Origin: Rhizobium leguminosarum
GTDB taxonomy: Bacteria > Pseudomonadota > Alphaproteobacteria > Rhizobiales > Rhizobiaceae
Direction: 5' to 3'
Length of the DNA stretch: 64,000 nt
Assembly: GCF_004123835.1 (NCBI RefSeq)
Contig: NZ_MZMU01000003.1
Span: 806,001 to 870,000, forward strand
Both the position numbers and the translations under genes were made by a program. Within the stretch, counting starts at the first letter, position 1. Each line of letters begins with the position of its first letter. The notes below the pieces were generated by a model, which saw only the letters and a program-made list of their open reading frames with translations, made no database searches and was not told the DNA's origin. Below, piece after piece: positions 17,481 to 25,577 of the stretch.

Positions 17481-17723
17481 ATGAAGCACGCCTCCATCGT
17501 CGTGCGCGCGGATTGGGATGAAGAGGCTGGCGTTTGGGTTGCCAGCAGCAACGATATCGACGGGCTGGCTATCGAGGCCCACACCTTTGAAGCCCTTAAG
17601 GCCAAGGTCGCCGCAGCTATAACTGATCTTTTCGAGCTGAACGGCTTCAGCTCAAGCCTGCCGGAAATCCCGATCCACATCATGGCCGGACAGATCGTTC
17701 GCATCCCCAATCCAACCTGCTAA
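17481..17723 (+). CDS. DUF1902 / HicB-like small protein, orphan
   Basis: 80 residues with a HicB-like antitoxin fold pattern (ASIVVRADWDEEAGVWVASSNDIDGLAIEAHTFEAL...). 23 bp after the DUF1344 gene and probably co-transcribed. HicB-type antitoxins normally sit beside a HicA toxin. Here only about 30 bp remain before the convergent phosphatase gene ends, so no partner is present. It may be a solitary regulator or the remains of a toxin-antitoxin pair. Confidence 0.72.
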   Translation: MKHASIVVRADWDEEAGVWVASSNDIDGLAIEAHTFEALKAKVAAAITDLFELNGFSSSLPEIPIHIMAGQIVRIPNPTC

Positions 17724-17753
17724 GCGTATGGCCGGATTTGCGAATCCGAAGCG

Positions 17754-18344
17754 TTACAGCCAGGCGATTGTCCGCTCAGTGGTTTCGATCCTGATAATCC
17801 GGTCCTGCGGGATCGCGCCTTCCGCAGCGCTGCTTTTCGGCAGGTCGGCGATCGTCTGGAAAAGCGTGCGGATGACGCCGCCATGGGTGACGCAGACCGT
17901 CGGACGATCGACGGAGTTCAGCCAAGAGCCGGTGCGCCAGGAGAGGATTTCGTAGCTTTCCGCATCATCGCCGGGCGGGATGAAATCCCATTTCGAGGCG
18001 TTGCGTTCCGCCACCCGCTCGCGCTGCGTCGCCTTCAGCTCCTTGATCGTCGAGCCTTCCCAGTCGCCGAAGGAAATTTCCACCAGCCTCGGATCGGTGC
18101 GATAGGCAAGCGGCGGCAGGCCCATGGCGGTGCGCATGATTTCCATCGTCGCGCGTGTGCGCCCGAGCGGGCTGGCGACGAAATCGAATTCGTCAGTTCT
18201 GTCGCCGAGAATCCCGGCAAGCGCGATGCCGTTCTGCCGGGCCTGTTCCAGGCCCGTGGCATTCATAGGGATATCCTTCTGACCCTGCAGACGCCGCTCC
18301 GCATTCCAGGCGGTCTGGCCGTGTCTGATCACGTAGATAAGCAC
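17754..18344 (-). CDS. Histidine phosphatase superfamily protein
   Basis: 196 residues, phosphoglycerate-mutase-like fold. The catalytic RHG motif is at 8-10 (IRHGQTAWNAERRLQGQKDIPMN), the second catalytic His lies in CVTHGGVIRTLF, and SPLGRTRATMEI holds the conserved Arg. Typical of GpmB/CobC-type phosphatases; the substrate cannot be told. Lies 23 bp downstream of fabI on the same strand. Confidence 0.85.
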   Translation of the reverse strand: MLIYVIRHGQTAWNAERRLQGQKDIPMNATGLEQARQNGIALAGILGDRTDEFDFVASPLGRTRATMEIMRTAMGLPPLAYRTDPRLVEISFGDWEGSTIKELKATQRERVAERNASKWDFIPPGDDAESYEILSWRTGSWLNSVDRPTVCVTHGGVIRTLFQTIADLPKSSAAEGAIPQDRIIRIETTERTIAWL

Positions 18345-18367
18345 GGTCTCACATCCCTATGGAGAAA

Positions 18368-19186
18368 TCAGTCCTTGACGACGGAAATGTCGGGCGCGTC
18401 GACCGCCTTCATGCCGATGACATGATAGCCGCTGTCGGCATGGTGCACTTCGCCGGTGACGGAGCGCGACAGGTCCGACAGGAGATAGAGGCCGACATCG
18501 CCGACTTCCTCGATGGTGACGGTGCGGCGCAGCGGCGCGTTATATTCGTTCCACTTCAGAATGTAGCGGAAATCGCCGATGCCGGAGGCGGCAAGCGTCT
18601 TGATCGGTCCGGCCGAGATGGCATTGACACGGATGTTCTGCGGTCCGAGGTCGACGGCGAGATATTTGACGCTGGCTTCGAGCGCGGCTTTGGCGACACC
18701 CATGACGTTATAATTCGGCATCACCTTTTCGGCGCCGTAATAGGTCAGCGTCAGCATGGCGCCGCCATCCGTCATCAGCTTCTCGGCGCGGCGTGCGACC
18801 GAGGTGAAGGAATAGACGGAGATCTGCATCGTCTTGGTGAAATTGTCGGGCGAGGTGTCGACGTAGCGGCCGGTCAGCTCGTCCTTGTCGGAGAAGCCGA
18901 TCGCATGCACGAGGAAATCGATCTTGCCCCACAGCTTTTCGACGTTCCCGAAAACCTCATCGATGGTGGCTTCATCGGCGACGTCACAGTGGCCGACGAG
19001 CGTCGCGCCGATTTCGGCGGCGAGCGGCTCGACACGCTTCTTCAGCGCATCGCCCTGATAGGTGAACGCAACTTCTCCGCCCTGCGCATGAATGGCCTTG
19101 GCAATACCCCACGCAATCGAACGATTGTTGGCGACACCCATGATGACGCCGCGTTTGCCTGCCATGAGGCCGGATGCTTGAGCCAT
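18368..19186 (-). CDS. fabI: Enoyl-[acyl-carrier-protein] reductase (NADH)
   Basis: Last reductive step of fatty acid elongation, cytoplasmic. 272 residues, SDR fold: GVANNRSIAWGIA cofactor motif near 17, catalytic Y149/Y159 region with Y159-x6-K166 (PNYNVMGVAKA), and ISAGPIKTLAASGI, the substrate/triclosan loop of FabI. It is the FabI1-type of Rhizobiales, not FabL or FabV. Followed by the histidine phosphatase gene. Confidence 0.93.
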   Translation of the reverse strand: MAQASGLMAGKRGVIMGVANNRSIAWGIAKAIHAQGGEVAFTYQGDALKKRVEPLAAEIGATLVGHCDVADEATIDEVFGNVEKLWGKIDFLVHAIGFSDKDELTGRYVDTSPDNFTKTMQISVYSFTSVARRAEKLMTDGGAMLTLTYYGAEKVMPNYNVMGVAKAALEASVKYLAVDLGPQNIRVNAISAGPIKTLAASGIGDFRYILKWNEYNAPLRRTVTIEEVGDVGLYLLSDLSRSVTGEVHHADSGYHVIGMKAVDAPDISVVKD

Positions 19187-19307
19187 ATTTCGCTCCCTAG
19201 GATTCTAATCGATCCTGCCTATGGCATAGGCCGTTAATCGGTTCAAGCTTGGCCGGGATCATCAACTGTTAGGGATCGTAATAAAGGGTGCGAATGTCAT
19301 AAAAATT

Positions 19308-20495
19308 TCATAGGAACAGGCCTTCGCGCATGCTCCGCATGAGATCGGTGATTTTGTCGTCGGGTTTTTCCCACAAGATAATGCGCAATTCGACGACCAG
19401 ATCGCCTCTGCCGCCCTCTTCGCGGGGCAATCCCTGGTTGGGAATTCTAATCGTCTTGTCCGAGCCGGACCATGCGGGGATCGTCACGTTCAGCGGCCCA
19501 CTCGGTCCTTCGATACGCGCCTCGGTGCCGAGCACGGCATTTTCGATGCTGAGCGGCAGCACGGCGTGCAGATCGAAACCATCGACCGTGAAGCGCGGAT
19601 CGGGCGCGATGCGAATGTTGATGACGGCGTCGCCGCGCTGCATGCCAGGCAGCTTGAAGCCCTGTCCCTTGAGCCTGACCTCGTGACCGTCGGTCGTGCC
19701 TGCCGGCAATGCGAAGCCGATTTCGCGGCCCTCCGGCAGCGACGCGGTGATCCAGCCGCTCTTCAACACGTCGTCGATCGTGACCGTCGCCGTCGTCACC
19801 TCATCCGGTGCTTTATCGAGGCCCGTATCCTTGGCGCCGGTGAAACGGCGCACCAGATTTGTCAGGATGCTGAGCGGCAGCGACAGGTTGGCGGCGGCAT
19901 TCTGAGCAGCTTCGCTCGGTTCCTCATCGCCCTTGACCTCGGCCTCGGTGGCATCGCCATCCATGCGCCTGCCGGCATCGTCCTGGGTGTTTTGTGCCTG
20001 CGGATTTTGGGCCTGCTGATATTGCGTCTGCTGGGCGCGACCCTGCGCCTGGCTGCCGGCCGCCGCGCGAGCCTGGGCGCCAAAAATGCGATCCACCATC
20101 TCGTCGGCGGCCTCAGCCGAACCTGCCTGTTGCCTGGAGCCGTCGGCAGCGGCCTTCTGGGCGGCGCGCGCCAGCTCTTCCATCACGCGCTCGGCATTGG
20201 CCTGCGCTGCCTTGGCACGCACGGCCGCCTCGCGGGCGGCCTGGCGCTGCTGCATGATCGTCTGTTCGTGCTTCTTGGCTTCGGCCATCCGCAGGGCATT
20301 GTCGAACAGGCTGCGTTTGCGCGGGTCCTTCAGGGTTTCATAGGCGCGGCCGATCTCGGCGAACCGGGCCGTCGCCGTCGGGTCGTCCTGATTGTGGTCG
20401 GGATGGGCAGCCTTGGCCATGTTGCGCCAAGCCGCCTTGATCTCGTCTGCTGCCGCGTCGCGCTTGACGCCCAGAATTTTGTAAGGATCGCGCAT
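19308..20495 (-). CDS. DnaJ-family (CbpA-like) co-chaperone
   Basis: 395 residues from ATG 20495 (MRDPYKILGVKRDA). The frame is open further upstream, but the J-domain begins here. J-domain at 1-70 with intact HPD in KAAHPDHNQ. A long Ala/Gln-rich linker follows (about 75-215, with repeated QAQ and AQN stretches), then the DnaJ C-terminal substrate-binding region from about 240 without the Cys-rich zinc domain, so class B. It stimulates DnaK. Confidence 0.87.
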   Translation of the reverse strand: MRDPYKILGVKRDAAADEIKAAWRNMAKAAHPDHNQDDPTATARFAEIGRAYETLKDPRKRSLFDNALRMAEAKKHEQTIMQQRQAAREAAVRAKAAQANAERVMEELARAAQKAAADGSRQQAGSAEAADEMVDRIFGAQARAAAGSQAQGRAQQTQYQQAQNPQAQNTQDDAGRRMDGDATEAEVKGDEEPSEAAQNAAANLSLPLSILTNLVRRFTGAKDTGLDKAPDEVTTATVTIDDVLKSGWITASLPEGREIGFALPAGTTDGHEVRLKGQGFKLPGMQRGDAVINIRIAPDPRFTVDGFDLHAVLPLSIENAVLGTEARIEGPSGPLNVTIPAWSGSDKTIRIPNQGLPREEGGRGDLVVELRIILWEKPDDKITDLMRSMREGLFL

Positions 20496-20729
20496 GTCAA
20501 AACCGCCGGTGTTGCGATGCGGCAAGCCTCGTCCTTGCCCGGCATCCCCGTCCAATAAAACGTGTGTGGCGTCACCCGCTGCAAAGGCAGGAACAGCCAC
20601 TCTCAACGCCGATCCTGCGGCGGAGTTGCTAATCACTTGTTATTTCTGTGAAGAGATGCGGGGTGTTTCGCGGTAAATGGTTAGCTCTTTGCTAAGCATT
20701 CGGCAGAAAGCGGTTACGCGTTAACCTGT

Positions 20730-20795
20730 TGGTGAGGGCGCTGCGCGTCTTTTCGGACGCGCGAGGGACGCTGCAAAATTTTAAGGAATTGTGCG
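20730..20795. repeat. Degenerate copy of a rhizobial hairpin repeat
   Basis: GGGCGCTGCGCGTCTTTTCG followed by GACGCGCGAGGGACGCTGC and AAAATTTTAAGGAATTGTGC. It resembles the element at 34880 (ACAGCGCCGCGCGACTTTTC, GACGCGGCAAGGACGCTGTA, ACACTTTGAATTGCTG). The first hairpin is preserved and the second has decayed. It lies between the DnaJ-like gene and the lipoprotein gene. Confidence 0.55.
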
Positions 20796-20817
20796 GGAGC
20801 CGGATCAGCCCGCCGGA

Positions 20818-21276
20818 TCAGCTTTCCGGCTGGAAGCTCAGAAGCTGCCAGTTGCCGCCGCCGACGAGGCAGGTCTTGCCGTAGAATTTGGCGATGCCGA
20901 CATAGGAATGCCGGGTCGTGCGGAACTGGCGGCAGACCTGGCCGGACTCGTTATTCTCGACGATCGTATCGATGACGCCGGCACTGCCGGTCGATGCGTT
21001 CGCCCAGGGAAGCGGCTGGCCCTCGAGCCTTTGCACGTCGGCCGAGGTCACGGCATTGCGCACGGTCATTTCGTCGGAAAGCGTGTCGGTGCTCGGCGGC
21101 GTCTGCGGCACGGTGCCGGTTGCCACCGACCGGTCGACCTTGGCTTCACTCAGGAAATCCATGCCGCCGCCGACGCAGCCGGACAGCGACAACATCGCGA
21201 CGCCGATGACGAAGAACGCGCTGCTGCGTCGCCGCAGGCCCTTTGTATGGCGAGATGACTTTGCTATGACTTCCAC
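20818..21276 (-). CDS. Surface lipoprotein of the RT0821/Lpp0805 type
   Basis: About 152 residues from GTG 21276, which has ACAGGA 8 nt upstream; an ATG at 21363 gives an implausibly long N-terminus reaching into the pdxH start. Lipobox LSLSGC (a signal-peptidase II site) follows a basic n-region and hydrophobic stretch. The C-terminal domain (DVQRLEGQPLPWANASTGSAG..., CRQFRTTRH...) matches the family of 17-kDa-antigen-like surface lipoproteins. Divergent from pdxH, sharing its promoter region. Confidence 0.75.
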   Translation of the reverse strand: MEVIAKSSRHTKGLRRRSSAFFVIGVAMLSLSGCVGGGMDFLSEAKVDRSVATGTVPQTPPSTDTLSDEMTVRNAVTSADVQRLEGQPLPWANASTGSAGVIDTIVENNESGQVCRQFRTTRHSYVGIAKFYGKTCLVGGGNWQLLSFQPES

Positions 21277-21341
21277 CCTGCATCCTGTCCAGTTATCAAA
21301 AGCTGGGCGAGTTTTGAATAATCCGGGGCATTTGAACCAAT

Positions 21342-21962
21342 ATGTCGGCAAACGAGTTAACAAGCGGTGACTTTACCGAAAGTGGCGAGCCCTTCAAGCT
21401 CTTTGCCGAATGGCTGAAAGAAGCCGAGGCTTCCGAGCCCAATGACCCCAATGCGGTGGCGCTGGCAACGGTCGATGAGGATGGTCTTCCCAATGTCCGC
21501 ATGGTTCTCCTGAAGGGATTCGACGACGACGGTTTCGTCTTTTACACCAATTTCGAGAGCCAGAAAGGCCGCGAAATTCTCGGCCAGAAAAAGGCGGCCA
21601 TGTGCTTTCACTGGAAAAGCCTGCGTCGTCAGGTAAGGCTGCGCGGCCCCGTCGAGATCGTCACCGATGCCGAAGCGGACGCCTATTTCAAGACGCGGGC
21701 GCGCGGCAGCCGGATCGGCGCCTGGGCCTCCAAACAATCCCGCCCGCTCGAAAGCCGTTTCGCGCTGGAAAAGGCCGTGGCCGAATATACCGCGCGTTAT
21801 GCCATCGGCGAGATCCCGCGCCCGGCCCACTGGTCCGGCTTCCGCATCCGCCCGACCTCGATCGAATTCTGGAAGGACCAGAAATTCCGCCTGCATGACC
21901 GCGTCGAATTTCGCCGGCCGTCACCGGAAGGCGAATGGGACAAGGTGCGGATGTATCCGTAA
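21342..21962 (+). CDS. pdxH: Pyridoxamine 5'-phosphate oxidase
   Basis: FMN-dependent oxidation of pyridoxamine or pyridoxine phosphate to PLP. 206 residues, normal length. FMN- and substrate-binding parts are [29 protein letters not shown] and the C-terminal signature [21 protein letters not shown] 21342. It is convergent with the deacetylase gene, 6 bp apart. Confidence 0.94.
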   Translation: MSANELTSGDFTESGEPFKLFAEWLKEAEASEPNDPNAVALATVDEDGLPNVRMVLLKGFDDDGFVFYTNFESQKGREILGQKKAAMCFHWKSLRRQVRLRGPVEIVTDAEADAYFKTRARGSRIGAWASKQSRPLESRFALEKAVAEYTARYAIGEIPRPAHWSGFRIRPTSIEFWKDQKFRLHDRVEFRRPSPEGEWDKVRMYP

Positions 21963-21968
21963 CGGGCT

Positions 21969-23006
21969 TTACCTGCCCATCAGCTTCAACGGTATGCCGG
22001 AGGCGAGCGCCGAGACGTAGCGTCGCTTCTGGTAGAAGCCGTTGAGCGAAATGCGCGGGAGATAGCCGGTCAATTGCGCTGCCGGCAACCCGGGCTGCGT
22101 GGTGACGGCAAGGGTAAAGCCGAGATTGCGAGCGATGCGCGCCTCGCGGGCGGTCGCAGCCGCCGGCGTGCCATAGGGATAGGCGATCGTCTCGGGACGG
22201 ATGCCGGTCACCGCCTCGACGTAGTCCGCCGAAACCTGCATTTCGATTCGCGCTTCGGCTTCCGGCAGCCGGGCGAGCGCCCGATGGCTGATCGTATGGG
22301 CGCCAAGTGTTGCGAGCGGATGAGCCGCCAGCCATTGCAATTCGCCTGGCCCCATCACCAGCTCGCGGACGATATCCGTCGGCTCGATGCCGTTTTCGCG
22401 CGCCAGCAGATCGATGGCGGCAACCGCGCGCGCCTCGTCGGAGCCGTGGATATAGGCGGCAAAGCGGTCGAAGGCATGCCATTGCTCCTGCGGGCTGTCG
22501 AACGCCAGCCGCTCTCTGCCGCGGCCGAAATCGAAGTGGATTTCGCTTGGCCGGCGCAAGAGGACGGCGAGCGTTTCCCACCAGATGCTGTGAGAGCCTT
22601 CGGCAAAACCCTTGGCGACGAACACTGTGAACGGCGCCTGATGCCGCTCGAACACCGGCAGCGCATGTTCCAGATTGTTGCTGTATCCGTCGTCGAGCGT
22701 GAAGGCCGCGAAGGGCCTTGCGCCTTCCGGCTCGGCCAGCAGCGTCGGCACCTCGCCGAGCGGCACGAAGCGGTAGCCCTCCCGCCGCAATTGCCGCAGC
22801 GCCGCATCGAGAAAACGGGGGGTGATTTCGAGATGCGCATTCGGCTCGAAAGCCTGGGGCAGGTGAGGGCGGACATGATGCAGCGTGAAGACGACGCCGC
22901 GCCCGCGTGCTTCGCGCATCAGCCCGGCCAATGCGAGCAGCCAGGAAAACTCGAGCCCGGCGCCAATCGCCAGTCGCTTGCCCAATCGCTTGAATTGTCC
23001 CGTCAT
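21969..23006 (-). CDS. NodB-homology polysaccharide deacetylase
   Basis: 345 residues, carbohydrate esterase 4 fold. Metal-binding motif 1 is TLDDG near residue 95 (FAAFTLDDGYSNNLEHALPVF), and motif 2 is the His pair in LGAHTISHR near 230. YPYGTP matches motif 3. A long N-terminal extension (1-85, KRLGKRLAIGAGLEFSWLL...) lacks a clear signal peptide. It is likely a cell-surface or exopolysaccharide deacetylase and is not the nodulation NodB, which is shorter and sits with nod genes. Confidence 0.82.
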   Translation of the reverse strand: MTGQFKRLGKRLAIGAGLEFSWLLALAGLMREARGRGVVFTLHHVRPHLPQAFEPNAHLEITPRFLDAALRQLRREGYRFVPLGEVPTLLAEPEGARPFAAFTLDDGYSNNLEHALPVFERHQAPFTVFVAKGFAEGSHSIWWETLAVLLRRPSEIHFDFGRGRERLAFDSPQEQWHAFDRFAAYIHGSDEARAVAAIDLLARENGIEPTDIVRELVMGPGELQWLAAHPLATLGAHTISHRALARLPEAEARIEMQVSADYVEAVTGIRPETIAYPYGTPAAATAREARIARNLGFTLAVTTQPGLPAAQLTGYLPRISLNGFYQKRRYVSALASGIPLKLMGR

Positions 23007-23227
23007 GCGGCGCTTGTCCCCTGCCTTTTGCGGAAACTATCAAGCGCGACTTAAGCCTTGCTGAATCCCGATCCGGCACGGGTCTTTCATTTCTTGTTTA
23101 CCAAGACGGTGAAAAGACTAGAAAAATGTTAGGCGTTGCCTCAAAGTCGCGCCAAACTTACGGCTTCTGTCACATTACGGCACAAATGCCGGTCTGACCG
23201 AGAGCCGGCGCATAACGGGCCAAGCGT

Positions 23228-23272
23228 ATGAGGGGCCAGGGTATGAGGGGCCAGGGTATGAGGGGAAAGTGC
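23228..23272 (+). repeat. 15-bp in-frame tandem repeat at the start of the D,D-carboxypeptidase gene
   Basis: ATGAGGGGCCAGGGT occurs at 23228-23242 and 23243-23257, and a third, divergent unit ATGAGGGGAAAGTGC fills 23258-23272. Each unit begins with an ATG in frame with the following gene and contains its own GAGGGG Shine-Dalgarno-like stretch. Confidence 0.85.
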
Positions 23273-24556
23273 ATGAGAAAGCTTTTGGCGGCTGTTTTGA
23301 CCGTAACGCTTGCCGTTTCGGCGCCACTTGCGGCCCTTGCCGGCAACGCTTCGCTGATCCTCGATGCCCGGACCGGCAAGGTTCTCGCCGCCGAAAACGC
23401 CGATACGCTGAACCATCCGGCCTCGCTGACGAAGATGATGACGCTCTATCTCACCTTCGAGGCGTTGAAGCGCGGCAAGATCACCTGGGACACCCCGATC
23501 AAGATGTCGAAATACGCCGCCGCACGCCCGCCGACCAAGCTTGGCGTCAAGGCGGGCGGCACGATCACCGTGCGCGAGGCGGTCTATGGCATGATCGTTA
23601 AATCCGCCAATGATGCCGCCTCCGCAATGGGCGAGAAGCTCGCCGGCTCGGAAAGCGGCTTTGCCCGGGTGATGACGGCCAAAGCCCGCCAGCTCGGCAT
23701 GAGCCGCACCGTCTTCGTCAACGCCTCCGGCCTGCCGGACGGCCGTCAGGTCACGACGGCGCGTGACATGTCGACGCTCGCCATCGCGCTGATGAAGAAT
23801 TATCCGAACGAATACCGGCTGTTTTCGACGGCCAGTTTCAATTTCCGCGGCCGAACGGTGCGCGGCCACAACAATCTCATGTACCGCTACCAGGGCATGG
23901 ACGGCATCAAGACCGGTTATACCAACGCTTCCGGCTTCAACCTCGTCAGCGCCGTCAGAGACGGCAACCGCCGCGTGGTCGGCGTCGTGCTCGGCGGCCG
24001 CACCGCCCGCAGCCGCGACGCCAAGATGGCTGGTTTGCTCGACCGTTATCTCGGCCGCGCCTCGTCTTCCGGCGGCGCAAAGCTGATGGCGAGCGTCGGC
24101 GCGCGGGAACCCGTCGAAGTCGCGTCCGCCGCCGAGGCCTCCGATGTTCCGGTGCCGCTCAACGCACCGCGCCCGGCCGACGATCTCGCAGCAAAGAGCC
24201 TTGCCTATGCCGATGACGCCGTCGTGCCGCTGGAGCGTCCCGTCGCGATGGACGAGATCCTGAACGCCGGCAAGACGCCGAAGACATCGGCAGAGAAGAC
24301 CAATGGCGACTGGCAGATCCAGATCTCAGCCGCACCGAGCGCCGATGCGGCGCGTGCGCTTCTCGCCCAGGCGCAGTCGGAAGGTGGCGCGCCGCTCGTT
24401 TCCGCTTCGCCCTATACCGAAGCGGTCGGGCAGGGGGCCAACAAGATCTATCGCGCCCGCTTCGTCGGTTTCGTCAGCAAGGATGCCGCCGTCTCGGCCT
24501 GCGATGCCCTGAAGCAGCGCTCCTATGACTGCATGCTGCTGCCGGACCACGGCTGA
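23273..24556 (+). CDS. D-alanyl-D-alanine carboxypeptidase with C-terminal SPOR domain
   Basis: Penicillin-binding-protein-type enzyme (DacA/DacC family) trimming the peptidoglycan stem peptide in the periplasm. 427 residues from ATG 23273 (MRKLLAAVLTVTLAVSAPLAALAGNA, a signal peptide). Motifs: SLTK (active serine, in HPASLTKMM), SAN (VKSANDAAS) and KTG (DGIKTGYTNASG). The C-terminal 80 residues (GDWQIQISAAPSADAARALL...) form a SPOR domain, which binds denuded glycan at division sites. Three upstream in-frame ATGs in the tandem repeat would add MRGQG-type residues. Confidence 0.9.
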   Translation: MRKLLAAVLTVTLAVSAPLAALAGNASLILDARTGKVLAAENADTLNHPASLTKMMTLYLTFEALKRGKITWDTPIKMSKYAAARPPTKLGVKAGGTITVREAVYGMIVKSANDAASAMGEKLAGSESGFARVMTAKARQLGMSRTVFVNASGLPDGRQVTTARDMSTLAIALMKNYPNEYRLFSTASFNFRGRTVRGHNNLMYRYQGMDGIKTGYTNASGFNLVSAVRDGNRRVVGVVLGGRTARSRDAKMAGLLDRYLGRASSSGGAKLMASVGAREPVEVASAAEASDVPVPLNAPRPADDLAAKSLAYADDAVVPLERPVAMDEILNAGKTPKTSAEKTNGDWQIQISAAPSADAARALLAQAQSEGGAPLVSASPYTEAVGQGANKIYRARFVGFVSKDAAVSACDALKQRSYDCMLLPDHG

Positions 24557-24638
24557 TCGCCGCCCGGCGGTCTGGACAATCCACTCTGGACAAGCAGCGG
24601 GAATCAGCGTCTCCTCCCTAAACAAAAGGAGAACGCCT

Positions 24639-24956
24639 ATGCTGCGCCGTCTCGCCGACCAGTTCGAAATTTCTTCCTCCACCCATGTTGCGGCCCACGG
24701 CATTGAGCGTGATGCCGATTGGTTCCTTCTAAAACTGCAGGAGGAAATGGGCGAGCTGACACAGGCCTGGAACCGGCTGACCGGGCGCGGTCGTGCGAAG
24801 GGGCGTTCACCGGAAGATATGCAGCAAGACCTTGCCGACGAGACCGCTGACGTCCTCGGCCACCTCCTGCTCTTCGCCCGACACAACGATATCGACCTTG
24901 CCGCCGCGATCGAACGCAAGTGGCTGTTTCAGCCGGCGCAAACGTCGAAGAGCTGA
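24639..24956 (+). CDS. MazG-like NTP pyrophosphohydrolase domain protein
   Basis: 105 residues from ATG 24639, with AAAGGAG 7 nt upstream. The all-alpha MazG metal motif is seen as EEMGELTQAW followed by DLADETADVLGHLLLFA, giving the ExxE plus ExxD pattern that binds Mg. A single short MazG domain; probably a house-cleaning nucleotide hydrolase. About 80 bp downstream of the carboxypeptidase gene. Confidence 0.75.
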   Translation: MLRRLADQFEISSSTHVAAHGIERDADWFLLKLQEEMGELTQAWNRLTGRGRAKGRSPEDMQQDLADETADVLGHLLLFARHNDIDLAAAIERKWLFQPAQTSKS

Positions 24957-25068
24957 TCCAAGGCGCCGAAAATGCGCAATGTGTTTGGGGACGACGGCAT
25001 TTCGATGTGACGCGCTTTAGGCGAGGCTGTCCCTCGTCAACCGCACAAGGATTCTCTCGCAGCTTAAG

Positions 25069-25560
25069 TCAGCCGACCTTATAGCGGTAGAATTTGCTGT
25101 CCACCGCCATCAGCGGGAAGGCGCGGGGCAGGGCGCTTTTGGCGATCTCGCTAAAGCCGTTCTTCTCGTAGAAACGGTGCGCGGCGACGAACTTGTCCGT
25201 CGTGCCGAGGAAGATATCGGTGAGGCCGGCATCCCTGGCATGGGCAAACAGCCGATCGAGAAGCCGTGCGGCCACGCCATGCTCGGAGCCGCGAACCTCA
25301 GCTGAGACGAACATCTTGCGCAGCGCCGCCTGGTTGTTGCCGATATCCTTGAGCCCGACCGTACCGACGATAGCGCCATCCTTGACGGCGACCCAGAACT
25401 GCCCCTTCCCGGACTGATAGAAATCCGGGATGACCCTGAGATCCGGCTGCGCATCCACGGTGATGTCGATGCCGAATTCCTCGCGCTGGATCGGCAGGAT
25501 CACCGAAAGCACGGCATCGGCGTCATCGGTTGTGAAGGGTCTGATTTCGACCTCCGCCAT
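25069..25560 (-). CDS. GNAT-family N-acetyltransferase
   Basis: 163 residues from ATG 25560 (MAEVEIRPFTTDDADAVL, a typical GNAT opening). The acetyl-CoA-binding region is MFVSAEVRGSEHGVAARLLDRL, with GSEHG in place of the usual GxGxG/A, and HRFYEKNGFSEI is motif B. Substrate unknown. Ends the minus-strand unit with tldD, 17 bp downstream of it. Confidence 0.82.
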   Translation of the reverse strand: MAEVEIRPFTTDDADAVLSVILPIQREEFGIDITVDAQPDLRVIPDFYQSGKGQFWVAVKDGAIVGTVGLKDIGNNQAALRKMFVSAEVRGSEHGVAARLLDRLFAHARDAGLTDIFLGTTDKFVAAHRFYEKNGFSEIAKSALPRAFPLMAVDSKFYRYKVG

Positions 25561-25577
25561 CAGTGAATCCTTTCGCC

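Noticed and set aside
21969-23006. Nodulation gene nodB
   Set aside because: The CE4 motifs are present, but the protein is longer than NodB, has a different N-terminus, and no other nod gene or nod box is nearby.
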